From Scilla litardierei (lineage: Eukaryota > Streptophyta > Magnoliopsida > Asparagales > Asparagaceae), in NCBI GenBank assembly GCA_030789695.1, contig CM061142.1, positions 359,934,257 through 359,998,256 of the forward strand: a DNA stretch of 64,000 bases, read 5' to 3'. Shown here piece after piece: positions 43,985-56,557 of this stretch. The number at the start of each line of letters is the position of its first letter. Position 1 is the first letter of the stretch. The translations under genes and the position numbers were made by a program. A model generated the notes under the pieces. It searched no databases, was not told where the DNA came from, and saw only the letters and a program-made list of their open reading frames with translations.

Positions 43985-44660
43985 ACAAACCCTAGATCGG
44001 GGGCGGCCCGCCGGCCGCCGTCCGACACAGCAAAAGAGGGACGGCTCTGTCGTCCCCGTCGGAAGAACGACGCCGACGTTACCGGCGTCGTCGCAGATCA
44101 GAAAGGGGCGGCTTCGCCGCCCCTGTAAGTTTTTTTTTAAAAAAAGGGAACAGGGGGGGCGGCTTCCAGCCGCCCCCCACCGGCGGTACAGGGCAGAAGG
44201 GGGCGGCTCGCTGCCCCCATTAGGGCTCAGAGGGGGCGGCTCGCCGCCCCCGTTTGGCTTCAGAAAGGGGGCGGCTCGCCGCCCCCATCGGGTCTCAGAG
44301 GGGGCGGCTTCGTTTTTTTTTCGATCGAAACGCAGGCCCCCTCCGGGGGGGCTGCTGTGCAGTTAACGGGGAAGGGGGCGGCGGTGCGTCGCCCCCATCA
44401 GGCCCCGACAGCCGGGGAGGGGCCGACGCCCCGCCGCCCCTCCCCTGCGATCAGATCGCAGGCACTCTCCGGCGCCTGTGACGCATTCAAAAGGGGCGGC
44501 GGTTGCCGCCCCTGATTGACGACGGCAGAGCCTGTGCGTCGCAGAGAAGGGGCGGCCCCGCCGCCCCTGTTGGTCGGAAAAGGGGCGGCCGCTGATGCCC
44601 TTATCAGGTGCCGGATCTGCGGACAGGGGCCGGCGGCTGCTGGCACCCTGGATGGGCCAC
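43985..44660 (+). repeat. GC-rich hairpin repeats in the Copia-B leader
   Basis: About nine copies of GGGGGCGGCTCGCCGCCCCC-type inverted repeats, each able to form its own stem, lie between the primer site and gag. The surrounding leader (44660-45584) is AT-rich and non-coding. Confidence 0.88.
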
Positions 44661-45584
44661 AAATCTGCTAGGGTTTCTAACCCTAGCAGACTTTTGGGCC
44701 AAATTGGGCCCAAACAGAATGTTTTTCAAAAAAAAATTATTTATTTTTTCAGTATATGGGCTTCTAATTTGGGCCTGATTTGGGCACTTCACAGTTTGGG
44801 CTTAAAATTGAATTTTTTGATATGTTTGAACCCTGTTTTGGGGATACAATTAATTTCTTGTTAAAGCCCAATTTTGGATATGTTAATGCACTAATAACAA
44901 GAGGAAATAAAAAGCCATCTTGTGTATATTTCCTCATTCGGTTTATTTGTGCGTTGAAATTAAGTTTATTCCAAAAATTTTTTAAATTCTTTACGCAAAA
45001 ATTCAGTTATAAATATACATTTCAAAATAATTTTGATTTTTTGTGAAATTCCACCAAAGTGGGTTCCACTATTAAAATTGTTATTATTTCGGAATGTAAA
45101 CAGATAAATACATACTGTGTATGATTAGTTGCCTAAACGAATTTTAATTGGATCAGGGGAGTAAATTAAAGTTTAAATTTCTACTTATTAAGTAATTCGG
45201 TATTAATTGTGCTATGATAAATTCAAACTTTGCTGTATGTATTTTTTGGGGTGACTTGGTGTACTCATCATCCCGCCAAGTGGGCTCTGTTGTTTGCACC
45301 ATCTCATTTCTTAAATACAAAAGGAATTTTGTGTGCATATCTTATTCATGAATGGTACATCGGCCCAAAGGCAGATTACCGTTCCATGCTAATTTATCCA
45401 CACCTGTAGCAATAAATAAGTGATGATTGTTGAGAACTATGCATGCAATTTTAATTCGGCCCAAAGGAAGTTTTAATTTTGGCATGTTAATTATTGTCAT
45501 TATTTGATTGCTGCGACAAGATATCATTTGCTAGTTAATAGATTATCCAAAAATAAATATTAAGCTAGTTGGGGATATCTTGAG

Positions 45585-48500
45585 ATGGGAACATGCAAAT
45601 TTGAATTTACAATTTTGCTTCACAAATTAATACTTATGTTAGCATGTTTGTCTCTGTTTATTGTCCTGTTTTCAGCTGCTACTCCCGCGAATATTATTGC
45701 TAGCTTAAACTCAATTCCGATGCTTAATGGCTCGAATTTCAAATCCTGGAAAGAGAACTTACTCATAGTTCTTGGGATATTGGATCTGGACCTTGCGATT
45801 AGAACTGACTGTCCCCCACTTACTACGGAAAAGAGTACCTCTGAGGAAAAGAGGGAGTTTGAAAAGTGGGATAAGTCTAATCGCATGTGTGTCATGATCA
45901 TGAAGAGAGCCACTCCTGAAGGCTTTCGGGGCTCTATGTCTGATTCGATCACGATAGCTAAGGGTTTCCTTGCAGATATTGAGAAAAGGTTTGTCAGAAA
46001 TGATAAGGCAGAAATTGGTACGATTCTGACAAGCCTGATCTCAATGAAGTATAAAGGGAAAGGCAACATAAGGGAGTATATTCTGGAACAGTCCCATCTT
46101 GCTTTAAGGTTGAAAGCACTAAAGCTTGACCTCTCTGAGGACCTGCTTGTGCATTTGGTTTTAATTTCCCTTCCTGCATAGTACAATCAGTTTAAGATGA
46201 GCTACAACTATCAGAAAGAGATTTGGTCTCTGAATGAGCTCATCTCGCACTGTGTACAGGAAGAGGACAGACTGAAGCAGGATAAGACTGAAAGTGCAAA
46301 TGTTACATTTGCCCCCAAAGACAACAAAAGGAAAAAGGGAAAGGAAGTTGCAGTTACAGCCCCACCTAAGAAACAACAAAAGAAGCCTGTAAAGGCTGTC
46401 AAGAAAGATAGTTGTTTCTTTTGTGGTGCTGAAGGGCATGTGAAGAAGCAGTGCTCTAATTACCACGCCTGGCGTGCTAAGAAAGGTACTCTTCTCAATT
46501 TGGTTTGTTCAGAACTTAATTTAACTTCTGTACCTATAGACACTTGGTGGTTAGACTCTGGTGCAACTACTAACATCAGTGTCTCTATGCAGGGCTGCCT
46601 GAACTGTCGAAATCCAAATGATGCTGAAAGATTCATCTTTGTGGGCGATGGCAAGAAGGCGAAGGTTGCTGCAATTGGAGATTTCAGATTATCTGTAAGA
46701 ACTGGAAGCCATTTGGATTTGTTTGAGACATTTATTGTACCGTCGTTTAGACGAAACCTTATTTCTATTTCTGCATTGGACAAATCTGGTTATTGTTGTT
46801 CATTTGCGAATGAGAAATTCAGTTTGTCTCTCAATTCCATTTTTATTGGTTCTGGTTATTTGTCTGAGACTGATAATCTGTATTTGCTTGATACAATTGC
46901 TGCAAATGAAACCTTGCATGTGGGTACACAGGTGTTAAAGCGTAAATTAACTGATGAGAATTCAGGTTCGTTATGGCACAAGAGATTAGGTCACATCTCC
47001 AAAAGGAGAATTGAGAGACTTGTGTCAAACGATATTCTCAAACCTTTAGATTTTTCAGATTTTGATATCTGCATAATTTGTATAAAGGGAAAACAAACCA
47101 ATATAAGGAGATTTGAAGCCAAAAGGTCCAGTGAAATCTTAGAACTTATACATACGGATATTTGCGGACCATTCCCTTCGGTTGCATGGAATGGTCAGCA
47201 ATATTTTATAACGTTCATAGACGACTATTCAAGATATGGCTATATTTATCTCATACATGAAAAATCTCAGTCCTTGGACACATTCAAAAATTATAAGGCC
47301 GAAGTTGAACTTCAAATAGGCAAGAGGATTAAAACTGTCAGGTCTAACCGTGGTGGAGAATACTACGGCAGATATGATGGCTCAGGTGAACAACGTCCAG
47401 GACCATTTGCTAAATTCCTAGAGGAATGCGGTATTGTCCCACAGTACACCATGTCGGGTTCGCCCACTATGAATGGTGTAGCTGAAAGACGAAACAGAAC
47501 GCTTAAGGACATGGTAAGGAGTATGCTTAGTCATTCTACTTTACCAGAAAGCCTCTGGGGTGAAGTATTGAAAACTACAGCTTACATCCCTAATCGGGTC
47601 CCAACTAAAGCAACTAATAAAACACCATATGAGCTTTGGACGGGCAAATCACCTAGTCTAAAGCATATGCACATATGGGGATGCCCAGCTGAGGCAAAGC
47701 CTTATAGGCCTGATGAAAAGAAGCTGGACACACGGACAGTTAGTTGCTATTTTATTGGGTATGCTGAAAGATCGAGGGGTTACAAATTTTACGATCCCAT
47801 AAATAAGAATATTTTTGAGACTGGGAATGCCAGATTCCTTGAGGATACCGGGTTTGCGGGGGGAGATTTAGGAAGAGACATTGTTTTTGAAGAGGAATAT
47901 GTAGATATTCCCACAGGTGATCTTGTTATTGATCAGGATTCTATTCCTGTTATAGAACAAGACATAAATATTCAAGACAATGTTATTGCTCCTCCCATTC
48001 AGGAAGAACAAACCCTTGCACCTCAAGAACCATTGCCATTAAGGAGATCCATTAGGGAGAGGAGAAGTGCAATATCAAGTGACTACATTGCATATCTCCA
48101 AGAACATGAAGTTGATATTGGTGTGATGGAAGATGATCCAATCAACTTCCATCAAGCCAAAAATGGTTCTAACTCTCTAAAATGGATAAATGCCATAAAT
48201 GAGGAAATAAAGTCAATGAAGGACAATGACGTTTGGGATCTTGTCCCATTACCTAAAGACGTGAAACCCATTGGTTGCAAATGGATATTTAAAACCAAGA
48301 GGGATTCAAAAGGTAATGTGGAATGATATAAGGCACGTCTTGTCGCTAAGGGCTTTACTCAAAAGGAAGGCATTGATTATAATGAGACTTTCTCTCCGGT
48401 TTCCACGAAAGACTCATTCGGGATAATAATGGCATTAGTGGCTCATTTCAATCTTTAGTTACATCAGATGGATGTTAAAACAGCGTTCCTTAACGGGAAC

Positions 48501-49696
48501 ATTGATCAGGAAATTTATATGGTGCAACCAGAAAACTTTGTGTCAGGAGACTCAAAGAATATGGTTTGCAAACTTAAGAAATCCATCTATGGACTCAAAC
48601 AGGCGTCTCGGCAATGGTATTTTAAGTTTCATCAAGTTATCATCTCATTTGGCTTCGAGATGAATTTGGTTGATGAATGTATATGAGTAAATTTGCATTT
48701 CTGGTTTTGTATGTCGATGACATTTTACTTGCCAGTAACAATGAAGGCTTATTGCATGAAACCAAGAACTTTCTAGCTAAGAACTTTGAGATGAAAGATC
48801 TTGGTGATGCATCTTTTGTGTTAGGAATTCAAATACATCGAGATCGTTCTCGAGGTATACTTGGATTATCACAAAAGGCCTACATTGAAAAGGTTCTGCA
48901 AAGATTTGACATGGAAAATTGTAAACCAGGTGATACCCCAGTATCTAAGGGAGACAAGTTTGGTCTCAATCAATGCCCTGAAAGTGAAATTGAGATGGCA
49001 CAGATGAAGGATATCCATTATTCTTCGACAGTAGGGAGTTTCATGTATGCTCAAGTATGTACGTGTCCAGACTTGGCGTACATTACAGGAATGCTTGGTA
49101 GATACTTGAGCAATCCAGGATTGGACCATTGGAAAGCAGCCAAAAGGGTCTTACGGTACTTACAGAGGACAAAAGGACACATGCTTGTATATCAGAGGTC
49201 GGAAAAGCTTGAGATCATTGGATATACCGACTCTGATTTTGCTGGATGCAAAGACAGCATGAAATCTACTACAGGCTATGTTTATACATTAGCAGAAGGC
49301 GCCATTTCTTGGAAGAGTGCTAAACAGACTATTATAGCCTCTTCCATTATGGCTGCAGAATTCATTGCTTGTCATGAAGCATCCAATCATGGTCTATAAC
49401 TACGGAATTTTGTCACGGGGCTGCGAATTGTAGATGGCATTGAAAGGCCACTCAGATTATTTTGTGACAATATGTCTGCAGTAGCATTTGCCACTAACAA
49501 CAGGAGTTCGGCGAAATCAAAGCATATCGATATCAAGTTCCTGATTGTTAAAGAGAGAGTTGGAAATAAACAGTTGTCTATAGAGCACATTGGTACAAAC
49601 TCAAACATTGCGGATCCGCTTACTAAGGGGCTGCCACCCAAAACGTTTCATGGGCATGTTGCTCGTATGGGTGTCATGTCATCTGAAGATATTTAG
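45585..49696 (+). pseudogene. Copia-B gag-pol polyprotein with stops and a frameshift
   Basis: ATG 45585 (MGTCKFEFTILL) opens a frame that carries TAG at 46179, TGA at 48324 and TAG at 48456. The frame changes near 48677-48686, TAA follows at 49397, and it ends at 49696. Domains in order: gag (LNGSNFKSWKENLLIVLG); [18 protein letters not shown]; protease [14 protein letters not shown]-pre-integrase ([10 protein letters not shown]); integrase ([15 protein letters not shown]); RT (AFLNGNIDQEIYM, LYVDDILLAS); RNase H (GYTDSDFAGC). In integrase the usual S-D-R-G-G-E-Y reads SNRGGEY, so the second catalytic Asp is Asn. With these changes the copy cannot make a working polyprotein by ordinary translation. 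Confidence 0.93.
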
Positions 49697-50173
49697 TTTT
49701 AGTGAGAGTTTGTAATTTTGGTAGTGCTTCTATTTTTGACAACATTTCATCCTTCAGTTATGCATATTTGGTTTATGGTTTAATTCTGCAGAAATAAAGT
49801 TCAGTTTTCAGTTTGGCTTCATATTTCAACTCTATGTTTATAAATGCGTATGAAAATATGTGTTTATGTTTTGATCTCACTAAGGTTAAGGATGATCAGT
49901 TGGAAATAGACATGTTAGATCACATCACATGTAATTTCCATGATACACATCCACTTCATGATCCATGTCATTCTTTTGTATTAGCACGGTGACCATTGAT
50001 GGGTCAAGCTGCAATCGCTGCGGCGAAGATCTCTTTGATCCCTTGCTAATATAATTGATGGACCGAATTGTTTTTGACACATTAAAGAAATGACAGCAGG
50101 TTAAGATCTTATTTGGTTGTATGCACTATGAAATATAATTATAAAGTTTAAGCATATAGCCCAAGTGGGAGAT

Positions 50174-50704
50174 TGTTGGAACTTATCCAACTAAGTTGGA
50201 TCTTAATCCAACGTTGGGCTTATATGCGGTGAATAATTATATAAGTGCTACGCTGTCATGTTAAGCCCAATATATTAGTGATCTGGTTTTAATTAATTAA
50301 ATGGGCTAAATGAGTTAAGCAGGTTGTGGGGCCTTTATGTGTAGAGACTATTGGGCTTCAACTCGTTGATGGGCCGAGTTGGAAACCCTAGGGCTATGGA
50401 GGCTAGCCTATAAATATTAGCGGTCATGGTCCCCGGAATACACGAACGAAGTTGAGCGTCTTTTCTACGTCCCGTCGCTAGGAGAGAAACCGGGAGAAGG
50501 CTAAAGGGATTCTCCAACCGGTTGATTCGTGCTATTCTGGAAGATCAACCGTTGCGCTATCGTCAGGATCTTTCAGATTATTAGCAATGGACTCAGGTAC
50601 GCTTCCGCTAAACAGAGTAGGTTAATGATTTAAGGTTCCACATGTTATACATCTAGATTTGTGTTGTTTGGTTAGAACGCATGTCTGGATCTCTAGTCCC
50701 AACA
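50174..50704 (+). repeat. 3' LTR of Copia-B
   Basis: Near-identical to 43298-43829 and preceded by the purine tract AAGTGGGAGAT (50163-50173). Confidence 0.95.
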
Positions 50705-51910
50705 GTTCCAACATACAAAACTATGCTGTAAAGAATATGTGTTATATAGCACCTCATTTTGCATGATCATTGTGCTCCTTTGTAAATATGGTCGCCTTTT
50801 GCACTAAAATTTGTGACAACATACTTTCTCTTATTCTGTATTTAGTGATTTTACTAAGGTGTATTTTGTTGACAATCTTATTCTACTCATATGCCACGAA
50901 GGAAGAGAACTTTTGTGTGTAGTGAATACATCCATATTTTCTTTTTCGATGTATCAAAAAAATACATCCATATTTGGACATGCAGTAGCCCGTTGGATTC
51001 TCATAAAATTATGGGATGCTAAAACTTACACACTCACTCTAATGACACATCTCTAGTGGAAATTCATCTCATCGTCACCAACCCAAAATATCAAAGAATA
51101 AAAAATATAAACAAATTGGTATATATGTAAATAGATATTCTATCCCCCAAAATGTGTCCTACTATTACAAATAAGTTTGTGGCTCCCAGTTCTTACATTG
51201 TACTCTTTATTAACATTATTTCCAAATGAAATGGAATTCTGTGGTTGCCGAAAACATGTGAATATTTGATGCTTAAACCATACAAGGGCAGAAGAACATA
51301 ATATGGCAAAGGAGTTGTCAATAAACCCAAGTGAGCAAAAGACCAACCAACCAAGTCAACAAGTTGATGTTGCCAGCAACATTCTCCAGAAATTAACTAC
51401 ACAAATTAAGAAGGAAAAAAAATAAAAAAACCAAAATTTCTGGAACTCTCTTAAATCTTTACCTCAATCTGGAGCTACGGGTTTTTCGTTTTAATTGTAG
51501 GACTTGAGATCGATTAAGGAGCTGCGGTTTTTGGGTTCTTCCAGTGCTTGAGAATCGCAGCGGAAGGCTTGAAGCTCTGGAAGATCGATTAGTTTTGAAG
51601 TTTCCGATTTGTTTGGGGTTCTTCCGCACAACGGACCTTGAAGGTGGGGTTTTTTTTCATGCAGAGGCTTGAAAGCTTGAAGATTCTTGATTTGGACTTC
51701 TGATGAGAGAGAGAAGAAGAAAGAACTGGTGAGAGGCAAAGAGAAGAGAAAGCTCTGCACCTGATGGGGTTTTCGGCAAAAAATAAAGTTATCACGTGTT
51801 CCAGTTGTCCATTGCAAAAGAGGACGATCTCGGTCGTCATTTTCAGATCCAATGGCTGAGAGTACCTTGCTCACTTTAAGGATTGTTGCTTCCCATCTCA
51901 CAATAGCATC
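50705..51910. other. Unassigned flank right of Copia-B
   Basis: It begins with the TSD copy GTTCC. AT-rich, with no recognised domain. The minus-strand frame at 51491-51967 (158 codons) is not similar to anything I know and overlaps a TA microsatellite and the edge of a MITE, so it is not called. Confidence 0.4.
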
Positions 51911-52318
51911 TCCATATATATATATATATATATGGCAATCTTCCATTGCGAAAAGGGGCTTTCGCACCGTGCGAAAAGAATTTTATCTTTTTTTGAAATT
52001 TTTTTTTCAAAAATTCTTTTTTTGATGTTTAATCCATACAATTATATACCCCAGGGAAAATAATGGGTGAACCCGTTGGGGATTAGAGCACCCATCCACC
52101 CGTTACAAATTTAACGGTCTCAAAACGTGCGAATTTGATGAAATGCCTTGATCGAAGGCCAAATGACATTATTTCTCAACCATTATTTTTTGAGGGGGGG
52201 TTTAACAACATATAACGAGGGTGGAAAAAAAATTTTGAAAAAAAAATTTCAAAAAAAAACTAAAACATTTTCGCACGGTGCGAAATGTTCTCATTTGAAA
52301 ATTTTCCTATATATATAT
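51911..52318. mobile_element. MITE-like inverted-repeat element inside a TA microsatellite
   Basis: The left arm (about 51955-52018) reads TTTCGCACCGTGCGAAAAG, then AAATTTTTTTTTCAAAAATT. Its reverse complement recurs at about 52224-52286 (AATTTTGAAAAAAAAATTTC, then TTTTCGCACGGTGCGAAA). Both outer sides run into TATATA tracts. The arms themselves contain the palindrome TTTCGCACCGTGCGAAA. There is no coding capacity. The superfamily is not determined; a TA duplication cannot be distinguished from the surrounding TA repeat. Confidence 0.7.
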
Positions 52319-52606
52319 ACACACACACACACTAGCAAATAACACGTGCACCTGGGCACGTGGGCTGGAAAAAACGGTCGGAAAAGGTGTGGAAGAAGAA
52401 AAAGTGTGGGTGTGTGTGTGGGGAGTGTCCAGGGAAAAAGATGCAAAAACCGGGGTTGTATGTGCAAAATAACACACCTCCTCTCTTATCCCTCAAAATC
52501 TCATCTTTGATCCAATTTCTCGTGTCCAAATTCTCTTACCCAAATTCTCTTGATAACATCCCTCATTTGTATAATAGACTAGTCATAACCCGTGCCTGCG
52601 GACACC

Positions 52607-53075
52607 GTTCATTTAAGATTTTCCTCCGTGAAATCTTAGTTCCCAAACATTATTTACACAATCAAATTTGTGCGGAACAACAAACTCGGCGTAGAACAAT
52701 AAATTCGGTGAGGGCGCCCTTGAGTAAGAACAACAAATGGGCGCCTTCAGCACAGGCGTAGTTCATTTAAGATTTTCCCCCGTGAAATCTTAGTTCACAA
52801 ACATTATTTACACGGTCAAATTTGTGCCGAACAACAAATTTGGCTTAGAACAATAAATTCGGCGAGGGCGCCCTTGAGTCGGAACAACAAATTAGCGTAA
52901 AAAATTTAGCGGCGGTTCATTTAAGATTTTCCCCCGTGAAATCTTAGTTCACAAACATTATTTACACAGTCAAATTTGTGCGGAACAACAAATTCGGCAT
53001 AGAACAATAAATTCGGCGATTAGGCAATGGCACCCTTGAGTCGGAACAACAAATTAGCGTAAAAAAAATTTAGCG
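52607..53075. repeat. Three tandem copies of a 154-bp unit
   Basis: Units begin GTTCATTTAAGATTTTCC at 52607, 52761 and 52915, exactly 154 bp apart, and continue CCGTGAAATCTTAGTTC and AACAACAAATTCGGC. Each contains the short inverted repeat AAGATTTTC..GTGAAATCTTAG. Confidence 0.9.
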
Positions 53076-53925
53076 GGTGCCTTCGGCTCGAGCGCCTTCG
53101 GAAAATAAAAATAGTTGTGTTCTAAGTTAATAGATGTCGACTCATCAAGCCAAATGCATGAATTTCACCACTGACCTTTAAGGTTTTGCTCCTTTTTTCC
53201 GCATCGCAAGTTTAATAGCTTTAGAATAATAGAACTTTTTGTGGCAGGTAAATGAACGAACAACCTTTATTAGATTTGCTTAATATTTGATATTTTGATA
53301 TTTTAAAATGTTAAATCAAAATGAACAATTCCAATCTGCCAAAAAATATATAGAAGCGGTTAACTTTTTCGAGATCCTTTTTCGAGATTGCATATGACCT
53401 AATCATATAATATACATTATTCTCTATTGATTGATAAAGAAAAAACCGGTGACATGGATATGACTTACATGGTATAAAAACTCTTAAATCTTAAGCAAAA
53501 TAAATAGTTTAAATAATAAAAACTCTAATGACCTATTCATAGACGTAAATATCTAAATAATGGAAACTTCCAAATATTCTTGCATTTCTTAACAGAAACC
53601 AATTGTGATTTGATATCATCAATAACAGCATTCCAAACTATTTTTGTTTGGTAGATAAAAGCTTCCCAATAGATGAACAACATAAACCAACACAGATTTA
53701 ACAATTTACCATAATCACCTTCTTTCCAAAAATTAGGTTCTGCTTCATGGACTTCAGAAAATAAAAATAAAAAACATGTCGAATTTGTTTTCCAGGGGTC
53801 CCGACAATAATAGTACATTAAGAACAGCATTCCTACAAAGAGTAACCATACAACAAAGGAAACATTCATCCATGATGGCAATGCACCCAGCTGCAGGCGA
53901 GCAAACGCATTGCAGCAAGTGTTTT

Positions 53926-54321
53926 CTACTCTTCCATCTGAGTGTTCGCCGCTTGTGAATAAGAAACCTTGACTTTGATCTTTGGAGAGATGAGAGCCTG
54001 GGCCACACGAAGCGGGCTTGGTGCTCTGATCAGGGGGATGCTCTGATCCAACTCTTTCGTCTCTTCCATATGTTGCTTCTGTTTCTTCCCCTTCATCCTG
54101 AGGTTACTCCCCCAAATAACAAATTCAAGTGAGAAACAGACTATAGTGGCATATATGAAAGAAAGAACAGTAGGAGAAACACACCTCATTTCGTGATGCT
54201 TCGCCTCTTTGCGTGCTTTGACTTCATCAATATACTTGATGGCATTTAGCATCTTCTGAGCAACATTTCTATCATATCTTTCTGGCTTATTTCTCTTCCG
54301 CTCAAACTCAAAGGTAGAGTC
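53926..54321 (-). pseudogene. RLP24-like ribosome biogenesis protein, last two exons only
   Basis: Exon 54186-54321 (acceptor CTTTAG|GACTC, donor ATGAG|GTGTG) encodes STFEFERKRNKPERYD and KARKEAKHHEM. Exon 53926-54097 (acceptor ACCTCAG|GATG) encodes RMKGKKQKQHMEETKELDQS and the C-terminus ending QMEE and stop. The splice joins cleanly at an Arg codon. This is the C-terminal half of eL24-like RLP24, which acts in 60S ribosome assembly. The N-terminal zinc-ribbon exons are not found to the right, where a CACTA element starts 900 bp away, so this looks like a captured or truncated fragment. Whether it is expressed is unknown. Confidence 0.75.
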
Positions 54322-54329
54322 CTAAAGAA

Positions 54330-55224
54330 ACATAGTGACTAACGAAAATTTAGTGGCAAGTTCATGGGAAATAATAATAACCAACCAATAAGAAGCAAGC
54401 TTGCACTCAATACCTTACCCAGTATATTAATGACTTAGGATTACTGCCAATGTAAATGGACTTAGGATACCTACCATGTTCTTCTCTGTCCTGCACAACA
54501 CCCCCAAAAATCTGAGATCCCATTGTAGGTAGCCCCTTCCACCGATTTCCCCTGCCCTCTGCTCAGTGTCAGGGTTCCGACTGACTGCCCGAGTTTCGAC
54601 TGACCGTTGATGGAGTTTCAACTACATATTGCGTGCCCACCCCCTCCAATTACAACAGGGCAGCCATCATCGAAGCTACTGTGTGGGCCAACTGAGCGGC
54701 TGCCACCGACGTTCCCAGAACCAAGTTGCAATCCAAAGTGAGCGATAGGATTCTGATTATGGTTACCTTGATCGGAGCTTTGTCTCCGTGAGATGCCCAA
54801 GCTGGTGCAAAAATGAGAGCCAGTTAACCATTGATGCAAAAATGGGGAACACGCAGGTACAAAAATGAGAGCCAGTTAACCATTGATGCCCAAGTTGATG
54901 TCCATGAAGAAAGGATCTGTTGTTCCCCAAAAATAGAATAGACACGGTTTTCACAACCAATTACCAATCTGAACCAAACATCTACAACATACAACATATA
55001 TCTAGCATCCATAACTATAAATAAGCGAGGGTCACATAATAACCCACATGATTAGTATGTGGGTAAAATCTGACTCGTCGGTTATGTAGATTAAAACCCG
55101 AAGACCATGCAACCAAGACACAACCCTCTGATGTGGCCTTAGAAGACAGAGGTTATAATTTGCATCTATGCATCTAAGATAATCGTTAAGGCATCAATAA
55201 AGCTAAGATGGCAAATGAAGTTAA
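54330..55224. other. Spacer between RLP24 fragment and CACTA element
   Basis: No clear exon. It contains two direct copies of a 60-bp block (AAATGAGAGCCAGTTAACCA, 54810-54900). Confidence 0.5.
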
Positions 55225-55239
55225 ATTCACTACTACAAA

Positions 55240-55860
55240 AGGGACCTTTAACAGCGCTTAAATAAGGTCTTTAACAGCGCTTCTGCGCGCTGTCTATCTC
55301 GCCGCTGCTAAAGGGGGGCTGGTTTTAATAGCGCTTTACAAGCACTGTTAAAGAGGGCCTTTAACAGCGCTTGTTTGTGCAAGCGCTGTTAAAGGGGGGC
55401 CTTTAACAGCGCTTGTTACTGCAAGCACCGTTAAAGGTCCCCCTTTAACAGCGCATGCACAAACAAGCGTTGTTAAAGGGCCCCCTTTAACATCGCTTGT
55501 TTGTGCAAGCACTGTTAAAGGGGTGCCTTTAACAGCGCTTGTTTGTGCAAGCGCTGTTAAAGGCCCCCCTTTAACAGCGCTTGCACAAACAAGCGCTGTT
55601 AAAGGTGGGCCTTTAACAGCGCTTGTTACTGCAAGCGCTGTTAAAAGGTGGCCTTTAACAGCGCTTGTTACTGTAAGCGCTAAGCGCGGTTAAAGAAGCG
55701 CTGTTAAAGGTGGGCCTTTAACAGCGCTTGTTACTGCAAGCGCTGTTAAAGGGGGGGCCTTTAACAGCGCTTGCTGCTAAGAAGTGTTGTTAACGGTGGA
55801 CCTTTCACAGCGCTTGTATGTACTCAAGTGCTGTCTATTAAAGGTGGACCTTTTTGTAGT
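55240..55860. repeat. Left subterminal repeats of the CACTA element
   Basis: About twenty copies of CTTTAACAGCGCTTGT in both orientations, often as palindromic pairs (CAGCGCTTG...CAAGCGCTG). Such arrays are the usual transposase-binding zones in CACTA elements. Confidence 0.9.
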
Positions 55861-56013
55861 AGTATGTGTACAGAAAAATGTCAGGGAAGCTAAAAACTAA
55901 AAACAAGTAGTAAGATTGTAATCAAAATCATCAAACAATTGTTGATACATCAAACATTTGTAGATACATTTGTAGATACATTTGTAGATACAGAGTTTAA
56001 TTGAAACAAACCA

Positions 56014-56557
56014 CTATAAAGTGAATCGAGGCTGATACAAACATGACCATCTGTTTATTGATGAAAGTGAGAAAGATGCAAGTCTTGGCTTGTAAACAGT
56101 ACTAAACAGTACACGTCTTGGAACTGCACAGCTTATCCTCGTCGGACGTCCGCACACCACCTTCTGGTCGAGCTTCAATGTGATTGTCAAGGAGACCGTG
56201 TTTTCAAAGTCGACGTGTCCGTAGCCCCTGAAGTCCCCAGTCTCCTTGTCCGTGCCAAATCTGATGCCCGAAACCTTGCAATCGGAAAATAGTTGTTTCA
56301 CATCATCCTCGGTAATATCCCATGACAGATTTCCTACGTAGAGTCTGTTGTATCCTTCCACAATCTTGGGTGTGAACTCTGTTCGTTGGGTTCGCTGCTG
56401 GGCCTTATACGGCTGTATCTTCAAATTAAATCCACCCCTGAAATTTAAAGAACCAGAGTAAGTAGTCATGTGAGATATTACTGTGTCGTGCTTAAGCGAG
56501 AATTACGTGCATATCAGCCCCGTCCAGAGTCAATGCTCGTTTTGCAGCAGCTTTAGT
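56014..56557 (-). pseudogene. PHIP1-like RNA-binding protein fragment in the CACTA element
   Basis: Exon 56507-56557 (acceptor CCTCAG|ACTAAAG, donor GCAC|GTAATT) encodes TKAAAKRALTLDGADMH. Exon 56014-56437 (acceptor TTTCAG|GGGTGG) encodes FNLKIQPYKAQQ and then an RRM with RLYVGNLSWDIT (RNP2) and RGYGHVDFEN (RNP1), ending CGRPTRISCAVP. This matches the linker and second RRM of plant phragmoplastin-interacting protein 1 (PHIP1), which links mRNA to cell-plate formation. The preceding RRM and the C-terminus are missing; after VPRR the frame is unrelated or intronic. Fragment capture by the transposon is the likely origin. Confidence 0.78.

Larger units (their letters stand above)
43298..50704 (+). 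mobile_element. Copia-B, a full-length but decayed Ty1/copia element (7,407 bp)
   Basis: LTRs at 43298-43829 and 50174-50704 are flanked by the perfect duplication GTTCC (43293-43297 and 50705-50709). LTR differences counted by hand are about 13 substitutions and one indel in 531 bp (about 2.5 percent). PBS, PPT and a gag-pol frame are present in the expected order. The polyprotein has several stops and one frameshift. Confidence 0.95.

Noticed and set aside
45585..46181. Separate gag gene ending at 46181
   Set aside because: The next frame continues in phase after the TAG with gag sequence, so this is one interrupted polyprotein.
51491..51967. 158-codon minus-strand frame as a gene
   Set aside because: No recognisable domain; it starts in a TA microsatellite and overlaps a MITE arm.
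52334..52368. CACGTGC..GCACGTG hairpin as a Helitron end
   Set aside because: No CTRR terminus or A/T target could be paired with it.
53537..53881. 114-codon minus-strand frame downstream of RLP24
   Set aside because: No family resemblance; probably the 3' flank of the RLP24 fragment.
55240..55860. Palindromic AACAGCGCTTG repeats resembling a CRISPR or terminator array
   Set aside because: They are subterminal repeats of the CACTA element with matching inverted termini and a target duplication.
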